From contig JASFPJ010000151.1 in the NCBI GenBank assembly GCA_050116035.1, forward strand, positions 1 to 7,453: a DNA stretch of 7,453 nt, written 5' to 3'. Position 1 is the first letter of the stretch, and every line of letters begins with the position of its first letter. The position numbers and the translations under genes are program-made. Below are positions 1-6,147 of the stretch, piece by piece. The DNA comes from SOIA01 sp050116035. GTDB taxonomy: Bacteria; Acidobacteriota; Aminicenantia; Aminicenantales; Aminicenantaceae. The notes under the pieces were generated by a model. The model was not told where the DNA came from, did no database searches, and worked only from the letters and a program-made list of their open reading frames with translations.

Positions 1-1385
1 ATGAAGACCATTATGGTCTCGACAAAGTGAAGGAAAGGATTATCGAATATTTGGGAGTGAGGAAGCTTTCTAAAAAGATCAAAGGTCCAATTCTCTGTTT
101 TGTGGGGCCTCCCGGAGTCGGAAAGACTTCACTCGGGCGCTCTATAGCGAGAGCTCTGGGAAGGAAATTTATCCGGATTTCTCTGGGAGGAGTCCGGGAT
201 GAGGCCGAAATTCGAGGACACAGAAGGACATATGTCGGCGCTTTACCAGGAAAGATAATTCAAGGATTGAGACGCTGCGAGTCGAATAATCCAGTCTTCA
301 TGATGGATGAGGTGGATAAAATTGGAGCTGATTTCAGAGGGGACCCGTCTTCCGCTCTGCTTGAGGTGCTGGACCCTGAACAAAACAATTCGTTCAGGGA
401 TCATTACCTTGGTGTTCCTTTTGACCTCTCCAGCGTGATGTTTATCACAACAGCCAACCTTCTCGATCCGATTCAACCCGCTTTCCGTGACAGGATGGAG
501 ATACTCCGCCTTCCCGGTTACACCGAGGAGGAAAAATTGCAGATCGCTCTTCGCCATCTCGTCCCGAAACAGATAAAAGAACATGCATTGAGTGAAGACT
601 TGATCTTGTTCACGAGAGGAGCCATAAAGAAGATCATCTCTCTGTACACGAGGGAAGCAGGGGTTCGTAATCTTGAGAGAGAGATTGCCTCAGTGTGCCG
701 GAAAGTGGCGCGGAAAGCGGCTGAAGGAAAGAAGACGCTGACAAAAATCACTTCTCAAAGTATAGATAAATATCTTGGACCTCCAAAGATCTTTAAGGAT
801 CAGCTTTTGCAGAGAGACAGTGTTGGCGTAGCCACAGGAGTCGCGTGGACAGCCACGGGCGGGGAGATACTCTTCGTAGAAGCGACCAAAATGAAGGGCA
901 AAGGGAATCTATCTTTAACGGGTTCATTAGGCGACGTGATGAAGGAATCCGCCCAGGCCGGCTTGAGTTATGCGCGCGCTCATTCTGATAAGTTAGGCAT
1001 TGATAGTCAGATGTTTTCCAGGAATGACTTTCATATTCACATCCCTGAAGGAGCCATTCCCAAGGATGGCCCTTCTGCCGGAGTGACCATAGCCACTTCG
1101 CTGATTTCGGTCTGTACAGATTTGAAGGTGAAAAGGGACGTGGCCATGACAGGGGAGATTACTCTAAGGGGAAATGTGCTTCCTGTTGGTGGAGTGAAGG
1201 AAAAGGTTCTGGCTGCCCAGCGAGCGGGAGTGAAGAAAATGATACTGCCCCTGCCGAATAAAAAGGATATGGCAGACATTCCCAGTAAGATAAAGAAAGA
1301 GATGCAATTTATCTTTGTCGAGTCAATCCATGATGTCTTTGACCAGGCTCTGGTGAAAAAAACAGGTCAAAAAAACAGAGCTTGA
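1..1385 (+). CDS. lon: ATP-dependent protease Lon (LonA), 3' part of the gene
   Basis: Lon is a cytoplasmic hexameric AAA+ protease that unfolds and degrades misfolded and regulatory proteins. The reading frame is open from base 3 (E-D-H-Y-G-L-D-K, the usual Lon lead-in to the ATPase domain), so the GTG at 27 is internal and the gene starts outside the window. Counting from that GTG, Walker A (GPPGVGKTS) is at residues 27-35 and Walker B ends in D94-E95. The C-terminal protease domain carries the Ser/Lys dyad: Ser350 in DGPSAG (codon 1074-1076) and Lys393 in GGVKEKV (codon 1203-1205). The Ser-Lys spacing of 43 residues equals that of E. coli Lon (S679/K722). By alignment to E. coli Lon, about 320 N-terminal residues are missing to the left and the C-terminus is complete. 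No substitution of a key residue is seen. No clear rho-independent terminator follows directly; the palindrome at 1501-1663 is the first strong structure downstream. Confidence 0.98.
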   Translation, partial: EDHYGLDKVKERIIEYLGVRKLSKKIKGPILCFVGPPGVGKTSLGRSIARALGRKFIRISLGGVRDEAEIRGHRRTYVGALPGKIIQGLRRCESNNPVFMMDEVDKIGADFRGDPSSALLEVLDPEQNNSFRDHYLGVPFDLSSVMFITTANLLDPIQPAFRDRMEILRLPGYTEEEKLQIALRHLVPKQIKEHALSEDLILFTRGAIKKIISLYTREAGVRNLEREIASVCRKVARKAAEGKKTLTKITSQSIDKYLGPPKIFKDQLLQRDSVGVATGVAWTATGGEILFVEATKMKGKGNLSLTGSLGDVMKESAQAGLSYARAHSDKLGIDSQMFSRNDFHIHIPEGAIPKDGPSAGVTIATSLISVCTDLKVKRDVAMTGEITLRGNVLPVGGVKEKVLAAQRAGVKKMILPLPNKKDMADIPSKIKKEMQFIFVESIHDVFDQALVKKTGQKNRA

Positions 1386-1500
1386 TCATCATATCTTCTT
1401 GCAAGCCTGAATCATTCGAAAAGGAAGAAAAAGCCTCCCCAGATCAAGGGTTTCGAGCATTTTTCAGAAAGTGCAAAAAGGGGATTGATGATAAAAGTGG

Positions 1501-1663
1501 CATTGCTAGCGAAGCGTGGCAATCTTATCCTAAATTGTTATTGCGAGGAGCGTAGCGACGTGGCAATCCCTTAAGAAGGAAAATCTTCTTTCATAAGAGA
1601 TTGCTTCACTCTGTTTGCAATGATACTTGTGTCTTACGAGATTGCCACGCTTCGCTCGCAATG
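1501..1663. repeat. Nested inverted repeat, REP/MITE-like foldback element
   Basis: The outer arms are 1501-1524 and 1640-1663. Each is 24 nt, and they are reverse complements with one mismatch (T at 1507 against G). The right arm includes ATTGCCACGCTTCGCTCGCA. Inside lies a second, imperfect pair of the same family: 1538-1568 (TTGCGAGGAGCGTAGCGACG core) and 1599-1623 (GATTGCTTCACTC...GCAATGA). The tip is a perfect 6-bp stem, AAGAAG (1573-1578) / CTTCTT (1585-1590), with a 6-nt loop. The whole unit can fold as one long interrupted hairpin. ATTGC-GAAGCG-GGCAATC words resemble dispersed REP-like repeats I know from many bacterial genomes; that kinship is from memory and not checked. It has no coding capacity. 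It could end lon transcripts or be a relic of a non-autonomous element mobilised by a RAYT-type transposase. Confidence 0.85.
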
Positions 1664-1760
1664 ACATTTATGCGCTTTCATTAATATCACCAAAAGAATA
1701 TTGCCAAAAGTGTTTCCTGTTGACTGAGCCTAAAGACACGCCTCCCTTTTTTCCTTTTCC

Positions 1761-1787
1761 TTGACAAAGGGGAAATTTTTTTATAAT
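1761..1787 (+). promoter_or_regulatory. Sigma70-type promoter for the outer-membrane protein gene
   Basis: Both hexamers match consensus exactly: TTGACA at 1761-1766 and TATAAT at 1782-1787. The spacer is 15 bp, shorter than the optimal 17, and ends in a T-run. Transcription should start near 1794, giving a leader of about 43 nt. A short inverted repeat, CCTT-GACA-AAGG (1759-1770), overlaps the -35 box and could be an operator, but it is too short to claim. Confidence 0.7.
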
Positions 1788-1824
1788 TCATAGGCAACAG
1801 TGAAATTCCAGTGCTTTCATTGAG

Positions 1825-1832
1825 AAGGAGGA
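1825..1832 (+). promoter_or_regulatory. Ribosome-binding site fixing the start at 1837
   Basis: AAGGAGGA is a full anti-Shine-Dalgarno match. GGAGG ends 5 nt before the ATG at 1837, and this supports that start and hence the signal peptide that follows it. Confidence 0.85.
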
Positions 1833-1836
1833 GTTC

Positions 1837-3042
1837 ATGGGAAAAAAGAGCCTCATTCTTCTGGTTTCAGTTATATTGATTTCCTCAACCCTCTGGGCAG
1901 GCGGATGGAACAATACCTTGATGGGATGTCGAGCGCTCGCTATTGGAGGAGCTTTTGTGGCCGTGGCGGATGATCCGAGCGCAATTTTTCATAATCCTGC
2001 CGGTTTGGTCTATCAAGAAAGAACTCTCAACCTGTCTATTGATGGATTCTACATCTCCCCGCTCCATGAATATGTCACGACAAATGGGGCAAGAGCCGAG
2101 AGTCGATACAAGAGCTCAGTCCCTCAATTTTTTCTTACCTTCAGGGCAAACAGTCGGCTGACTTTAGGATTCGGATTTTATGTGCCTTATGCAGGGGGAG
2201 GAGTCGACTGGAAAGAGGGCGTGCTGGCGCGGCCTTTCAAGTTAACTATGGGAGTTTATAGTCTAACGCCGACAATTTCTTATAAATTCAGCGAAAAGCT
2301 ATCCGTCGGCTTCAACCTGAATTTTTATAGCGGTGTCTTGAATATTGATATGGTGGATGAAATGTATGGTCCGATGAAATCGGAGGAGAAGGGTTCGGCT
2401 GTTTCGGCTGGTTTTGGCCTGATGTTCAAGCCTTCTCAGAGAGTGAGCATCGGATTGGGTGTCAGGGGCCCGGCAAAGATGACACTCACTGGGAGGACCG
2501 AGGTCACATTCACAGACCCTCTATTAGGGACTTTCCCGATACTGCTTGACTCGGAAACCTCTTTTAATCTTCCTTGGGATATTGAGCTAGGATTGGCGTA
2601 CAGGCTTACTGAAAATCTCCTCTTTTCGACCAGCGCCCAGTACACCATGTGGTCAGCCCTGGATAATGTGGAAAAAGTCATGAAGAACGTCCCCTCCATT
2701 GGAGATGTAGAAGAGACACAAATCATGAACTATGAAGACATTCTCATCTTGAGAGCCGGCTTCGAATATTTCATTTCAGGAGGAGTTATTCTCCGTGGAG
2801 GACTCGGGTACGACCGCTGCGCGTGCCCAGAAGACACGTTAGATTATAAAGGAAACATCGATGTGGATAAATTCACATTAATCGGGGGAATAGGATACCG
2901 GACAGGGCGGACAGAAATCGACTTTGTTTACGCCTATGCGGCTGGGGAAGAACGGGAAAAGCGGATTTTGGGATCTTCTTTTCCAGAGAGATACAACCTC
3001 AGCGCGGCGATAATGGGTGTGGGGATTACTTTTTCTTTTTAA
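1837..3042 (+). CDS. OmpP1/FadL-family outer-membrane beta-barrel protein
   Basis: Members of this family form monomeric outer-membrane barrels that pass hydrophobic substrates such as long-chain fatty acids or aromatics; the substrate here cannot be told. The 401-aa product starts with a signal peptide (K3-K4, hydrophobic core 5-19, likely cleavage after L-W-A at residue 21). The family signature follows at about residues 31-57: G-G-A-F-V-A-V-A-D-D-P-S-A-I with H-N-P-A-G-L. The rest shows alternating polar/apolar strands with aromatic girdle residues. Near the C-terminus, P-E-D-T ... D-K-F-T ... G-G-I-G-Y-R matches the FadL C-terminal pattern, and the protein ends in G-I-T-F-S-F, a terminal aromatic typical of BamA-recognised barrels. 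Length fits the family (about 400-450). Cys31 and the pair Cys328/Cys330 are unusual for a barrel and might form a disulfide. It appears monocistronic, with its own promoter; its stop lies 9 bp from the convergent dapF stop. A PorV-like role is a less likely alternative. Confidence 0.85.
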   Translation: MGKKSLILLVSVILISSTLWAGGWNNTLMGCRALAIGGAFVAVADDPSAIFHNPAGLVYQERTLNLSIDGFYISPLHEYVTTNGARAESRYKSSVPQFFLTFRANSRLTLGFGFYVPYAGGGVDWKEGVLARPFKLTMGVYSLTPTISYKFSEKLSVGFNLNFYSGVLNIDMVDEMYGPMKSEEKGSAVSAGFGLMFKPSQRVSIGLGVRGPAKMTLTGRTEVTFTDPLLGTFPILLDSETSFNLPWDIELGLAYRLTENLLFSTSAQYTMWSALDNVEKVMKNVPSIGDVEETQIMNYEDILILRAGFEYFISGGVILRGGLGYDRCACPEDTLDYKGNIDVDKFTLIGGIGYRTGRTEIDFVYAYAAGEEREKRILGSSFPERYNLSAAIMGVGITFSF

Positions 3043-3051
3043 TCGCTAGGA

Positions 3052-3900
3052 TTATACAGAGAGGAATTTTCCTTTAAGAACGATCTCTGCAGGACCAGAT
3101 TGATAGACCTTTTTTTTCTCCCATTCCACAGTCAAGTACCCCATACTTGTCCTGACCTGCACTTTTCTATCCGTGAGGTTTTTCAGGATAGATGCCACAG
3201 CAGCCGCGCAGGAACCGCTTCCTGAGGAAAGAGTCTCACCCACACCCCTTTCCCAGAAAAGGACGTCGATAACATCCCTTCCCAGAACCCTTATAAATTC
3301 AATATTCGTTCTGTTCGGGAAGAAGGGATGAGATTCGATCTCTCGTCCGATCTGATGCCACTCGATTCGGGCAGGAAAACGGTCCACAAAGATGGCACAG
3401 TGAGGATTCCCGAGAGAGATGGCTGTTATGAGGTATATTTTTTGATTGATGGAAAGGGGATAATCGATGATTTTATCGTGAGTGGAGCCGTCATCAAAAG
3501 GAATATCCTTGGATTTCAAATGGGGAATGCCCATCTCGATCCGTATATGAAAAAGGTTCTTTTTTCCCTCGATAAGTTTGCATTCTCTATGGCCTGCGGT
3601 AGTGAGAAAGATTATCTGGGGCGAGCTAATTTTTTTCTGATGGTAGAGATAGGCCGCTGCGCATCTCAATCCGTTGCCCGAGATTTCGGCTTCGGTCCCG
3701 TCGGCATTGAATATTCGGAATTTAACGCGGCCTTTCGCTTTGTCTTTGACTGAGATAAGAAGAAGACCATCGGCTCCGACTCCTGTGTGGCGGTCACAGA
3801 TTCTTCCCGCAAAAGTGCTTATGTCAGGGAAGGGCTTCGTCTCTGCTTCGTCGATGATCAGGAAATCATTACCGAGTGAATGGATTTTAAAAAATTTCAT
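3052..3900 (-). CDS. dapF: Diaminopimelate epimerase homologue with Ser at both catalytic Cys positions
   Basis: DapF interconverts LL- and meso-diaminopimelate, the last step before lysine and the source of meso-DAP for peptidoglycan, in the cytoplasm. The 282-aa length is normal. Family motifs in order: H-S-L-G-N-D-F (7-13), G-V-G-A-D-G-L (40-46), F-N-A-D-G-T-E (64-70), S-G-N-G-L-R-C (74-80), G-N-P-H (164-167), N-R-T-N-I-E-F (196-202), E-R-G-V-G-E-T (217-223) and S-S-G-S-G-S-C (225-231). The substrate-contact residues N11, N76, N165, N199, E217 and R218 are kept. The two catalytic cysteines (Cys73 and Cys217 in Haemophilus influenzae) are replaced by Ser74 (TCG, bases 3681-3679) and Ser226 (TCA, 3225-3223); I checked both codons on the DNA. 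The nearby Cys80 and Cys231 are at positions that are Cys but not catalytic in ordinary DapF. The start ATG overlaps the htrA stop by 4 bp (ATGA) and has no good ribosome-binding site of its own, so it is probably translationally coupled. Family membership is sure; activity is not. Confidence 0.93.
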   Translation of the reverse strand: MKFFKIHSLGNDFLIIDEAETKPFPDISTFAGRICDRHTGVGADGLLLISVKDKAKGRVKFRIFNADGTEAEISGNGLRCAAAYLYHQKKISSPQIIFLTTAGHRECKLIEGKKNLFHIRIEMGIPHLKSKDIPFDDGSTHDKIIDYPLSINQKIYLITAISLGNPHCAIFVDRFPARIEWHQIGREIESHPFFPNRTNIEFIRVLGRDVIDVLFWERGVGETLSSGSGSCAAAVASILKNLTDRKVQVRTSMGYLTVEWEKKKVYQSGPAEIVLKGKFLSV

Positions 3901-5393
3901 TCTGGAATCTTAAGAGTTCTGATGAATTCTGTGGATTCTCCATCACGTTCTCTTCGGAGGAGCAGGATAAGCCCATCTCCAGGTTTCAGTCTATTTATGA
4001 TTTTTTCAAGATCATTTGTGTCTCTGACCTCTTGTCTGTTGGCTTCGAGGATGATGTCTCCGGCTCTCAGTCCTTTTTGTTCAGCCTCGCTGTAACGGCG
4101 GACTTCGGTTATAAGGACTCCTTCTTCAGTTTGAAATCTCAGCTGTCTGGCCCGGCGAGGAGTCATACTCGTCACAGTGATTCCTAAATCTTGGCCTGAT
4201 GAGGTTGACGCTTGTTCCTCTTCTTCTCCGGTTGATAATTCCTCGAGTTTCGCAGTGAGTATCTTTTCTTTTCCATCCCGAATGACTTTGATATCGACCT
4301 TTGTCCCTGGCGCAGTTTCCGCAATCTGGAAAGATAGGTCATGGCTGTTTTTCACAGGCTGGTTGTTAAACTCGATAATGACATCATAACGTTCGAATCC
4401 GGCCTTGTCCGCGGGAGCTCCAGGCTCGACCTTGGTGACAAATGCTCCCCTCCTGGATTTCAAATCCAGGGCTCGCCTTTCCTCTTCAGAGAGGTCCTGG
4501 GGGTAAACGCCAAGGTATCCTCTGACCACCTTGCCTTTTTCCTCGAGTTGTTTGACGACTTTCCTTGCCAGGTTGGAAGGAATGGCAAACCCGATGCCGA
4601 TGTTTCCTCCAGTGGGAGAGGCGATCATGCTGGTGATCCCGATGACTTCGCCTTTCATATTAACCAGGGGACCGCCGCTGTTTCCTCGGTTGATCGCGGC
4701 ATCTGTCTGGATGAAGTCTTGGTAGGAAATAGCTGTCGAGCTCTGTAGACCCTGCCTTCCCTTGGCGCTGACTATTCCCGCGGAAACCGTATGCTCAAAT
4801 CCTAAAGGATTGCCGATGGCCAAAACCCATTCTCCAATTTTGACCCGGCCAGAATCACCCAGCTCCACATACGGCAGGTTTTTCTCAGTAATTTTCAGCA
4901 AAGCGACATCAGTCGGCGGGTCTGTTCCCACGACTTCGGCTTTGTATTCATTTTCCTGAAGAGTGGTGATGGTGATTTTTTCAGCGTTTTCCACGATGTG
5001 GTTGTTGGTGATCAGATATCCATCCGAACTGATGAAGAAGCCCGTACCCCCGACTTGAGAGCGATATTCTCTCTCTCTATCACGCGGCACACCGAAAAAT
5101 CTATCCCACCAATCGTCTCCCCAGTCATCAAAAAAGCTGACAACTCTTCTTCTTTCAACTCGTTCGGCAGTTATCCTCACGACAGCTGGGCCGACCAAGT
5201 CCGCAATCCTGACAAAGTCGAGTTCAGGCTTTGCCTGAGCTGTTGGAGAGGCATAAAGAAAGGATGTGGATGATGGGGATTCATTTAAGAAGCTTTGGGG
5301 CATATTTCTTTCAGGCAGAAAAACGAACACATAGCCGGCTAATAATATGCCTATAAAGAAGCTAACAAGCGCAACTATTGCGGTTTTTTTCAT
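3897..5393 (-). CDS. htrA: Do/DegQ-family periplasmic serine endoprotease (HtrA)
   Basis: HtrA/Deg proteins are ATP-independent oligomeric proteases and chaperones that degrade or hold misfolded envelope proteins, including outer-membrane barrels. Reading from the ATG at 5393, the product is 498 aa: a positively charged N-terminus and a hydrophobic segment (about 5-26) acting as signal peptide or anchor; a low-complexity linker; a trypsin-like domain (about 60-280) with the triad His132 (T-N-N-H-I-V), Asp162 (P-T-D-V-A-L-L) and Ser239 (G-N-S-G-G-P); PDZ1 (about 290-385); a Glu/Ser-rich linker (386-400); and PDZ2 (about 402-498). Triad spacing (30 and 77) is close to E. coli DegP (30 and 75). 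The frame stays open upstream to 5483, but those 30 residues lack a signal and the GGAGG at 5401-5405 sits 7 nt before 5393, so I chose the inner start. The gene leads an operon with dapF. A degP or mucD label would serve equally well. Confidence 0.95.
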   Translation of the reverse strand: MKKTAIVALVSFFIGILLAGYVFVFLPERNMPQSFLNESPSSTSFLYASPTAQAKPELDFVRIADLVGPAVVRITAERVERRRVVSFFDDWGDDWWDRFFGVPRDREREYRSQVGGTGFFISSDGYLITNNHIVENAEKITITTLQENEYKAEVVGTDPPTDVALLKITEKNLPYVELGDSGRVKIGEWVLAIGNPLGFEHTVSAGIVSAKGRQGLQSSTAISYQDFIQTDAAINRGNSGGPLVNMKGEVIGITSMIASPTGGNIGIGFAIPSNLARKVVKQLEEKGKVVRGYLGVYPQDLSEEERRALDLKSRRGAFVTKVEPGAPADKAGFERYDVIIEFNNQPVKNSHDLSFQIAETAPGTKVDIKVIRDGKEKILTAKLEELSTGEEEEQASTSSGQDLGITVTSMTPRRARQLRFQTEEGVLITEVRRYSEAEQKGLRAGDIILEANRQEVRDTNDLEKIINRLKPGDGLILLLRRERDGESTEFIRTLKIPE

Positions 5394-5400
5394 TTTATGT

Positions 5401-5405
5401 CCTCC
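5401..5405 (-). promoter_or_regulatory. Ribosome-binding site deciding the htrA start
   Basis: On the minus strand GGAGG lies 7 nt upstream of the ATG at 5393-5391. No comparable site precedes the longer in-frame starts, so the 30-residue N-terminal extension is rejected. Confidence 0.8.
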
Positions 5406-5420
5406 GTTCATTAATACTTC

Positions 5421-5449
5421 AAAATAGCATACTCGCATGAAAAATTCAA
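5421..5449 (-). promoter_or_regulatory. Candidate sigma70 promoter for htrA-dapF
   Basis: Read on the minus strand: TTGAAT (5449-5444), a 17-bp spacer, and TATTTT (5426-5421). Each hexamer has 4 of 6 consensus bases, and the spacer ends in TGC, giving an extended -10 (TGnTATTTT). Transcription would start near 5414, about 20 nt before the htrA ATG. It is divergent from the tmk promoter, with 38 bp between the two -35 boxes. No sigmaE/CpxR-type site was recognised. Confidence 0.55.
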
Positions 5450-5487
5450 TCGGCCTACTTATTGTAAACTCAGTAGTTAGCAAAAAG

Positions 5488-5516
5488 TTGCATTAAAAAT
5501 CCAATAGAGATATCAT
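5488..5516 (+). promoter_or_regulatory. Candidate sigma70 promoter for tmk
   Basis: TTGCAT (5488-5493, 3 of 6 bases) is followed after 17 bp by TATCAT (5511-5516, 5 of 6). The start of transcription would be near 5523, leaving a short leader that just includes the ribosome-binding site. The -35 is weak, so this is a moderate call. Confidence 0.45.
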
Positions 5517-5526
5517 CTCATGAATC

Positions 5527-5532
5527 AAGGAG
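5527..5532 (+). promoter_or_regulatory. Ribosome-binding site supporting the GTG start of tmk
   Basis: AAGGAG ends 6 nt before the GTG at 5539. The ATG at 5520 is in another frame, so the GTG is the start. Confidence 0.75.
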
Positions 5533-5538
5533 ATTTTT

Positions 5539-6147
5539 GTGAACACAGGCTATTTGATTGTTTTCGAAGGAATAGATGGCGCCGGGAAATCCTCTCAGGC
5601 TGAGATTCTCATGAAAACGCTCCGGGAGAAGGGGTTTAGTGTTGTCTCTTTCCGCGAACCCTCTGCGGGAAAATGGGGCCGTGAGATTAAAAGGAAGGCG
5701 GCTCACCCCGACTCGCTTTCTCCTGAAGAAGAATTGGAGCTGTTCCAGAAAGATCGGAAGGAAAACGTGGATAAAAACCTGAAACCTGCCCTAAGGGAAA
5801 AGAAAATCGTCATTCTCGATAGGTATTATTTTTCCACGATTGCCTATCAAGGAGCGAAAGGGATAGATCGAGAACGGATAAAAAAAGTGAATGAAAGATT
5901 TGTGGTCGAGCCTGATTTGGTGTTCTTCCTTGATGTTGATCCCCAGGAGGGCTTAGAGCGAATCAAGAATCGAAGGAAGAAAGACAGGTTATTCGAACGA
6001 GAAGAATATTTGGTCAAGGTTCGTGCGATTTTCAGGAGCTTCCGGGGTGAAAGGTTTTTTCACCTTGATGCGTCAAAACCAAAAAAAGAGATCAGTGCAC
6101 AAATCGAAAAAATCACTCTTGATTTCCTCAGTGGGATCAGACCTTAG
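5539..6147 (+). CDS. tmk: Thymidylate kinase (dTMP kinase)
   Basis: Tmk phosphorylates dTMP to dTDP with ATP, an essential cytoplasmic step toward dTTP. The 202-aa product has the expected length and motif order: P-loop F-E-G-I-D-G-A-G-K-S-S (9-19); the R-E-P loop at 39-41; D-R-Y-Y-F-S-T-I-A-Y-Q-G (94-105), which holds the catalytic and base-contact residues; F-F-L-D-V-D-P (129-135); and an Arg/Lys-rich LID (about 141-150, R-I-K-N-R-R-K-K-D-R). An Arg-rich LID with no Arg in the P-loop is the bacterial E. coli-like arrangement. The usual R-E-P-G-G-T is R-E-P-S-A-G-K-W-G here, a variant loop. Translation starts at GTG with a good ribosome-binding site. The last four residues (G-I-R-P) and the TAG lie inside the left arm of an inverted-repeat element, so the natural C-terminus may have been altered by an insertion; no catalytic part is affected. 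Confidence 0.93.
   Translation: MNTGYLIVFEGIDGAGKSSQAEILMKTLREKGFSVVSFREPSAGKWGREIKRKAAHPDSLSPEEELELFQKDRKENVDKNLKPALREKKIVILDRYYFSTIAYQGAKGIDRERIKKVNERFVVEPDLVFFLDVDPQEGLERIKNRRKKDRLFEREEYLVKVRAIFRSFRGERFFHLDASKPKKEISAQIEKITLDFLSGIRP

Larger units (their letters stand above)
1386..1836. other. 451-bp intergenic spacer between lon and the outer-membrane protein gene
   Basis: No credible coding frame is present here. The left part (1386-1500) shows nothing recognisable: there is a 7-bp inverted match CTTGATC (1381-1387) / GATCAAG (1442-1448), too distant and without a T-run to be a terminator. The middle (1501-1663) is a nested palindromic repeat. The right part (1664-1836) is AT-rich, with a pyrimidine tract at about 1741-1760, a consensus promoter and the ribosome-binding site of the next gene. 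Confidence 0.75.

Noticed and set aside
27..29. GTG at 27 as the start of lon
   Set aside because: The frame is open upstream to base 3 and already encodes conserved Lon residues (E-D-H-Y-G-L-D-K), so the gene begins outside the window.
1381..1448. CTTGATC / GATCAAG as a lon terminator
   Set aside because: The arms are only 7 bp, about 54 bp apart, and no T-run follows.
3328..3753. 141-aa plus-strand frame opposite dapF
   Set aside because: It is an antisense shadow of a well-supported gene, with no ribosome-binding site or recognisable motif.
4180..4205. S-T-S-S-G-Q in the HtrA PDZ linker as a relic of an inserted dispersed repeat
   Set aside because: The peptide is the one made by a common CTTCGACAAGCTCAGG-type dispersed repeat, but the DNA here matches that word only loosely (about two thirds), and Ser/Gly-rich linkers arise easily by themselves.
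4341..4748. 135-aa plus-strand frame opposite htrA
   Set aside because: It is an antisense shadow of the HtrA protease and PDZ1 coding sequence, with no independent support.
5394..5483. In-frame N-terminal extension of htrA starting at 5483
   Set aside because: It would put 30 residues ahead of the signal/anchor segment, has no ribosome-binding site, and overlaps the promoter elements; the GGAGG at 5401-5405 points to the ATG at 5393.
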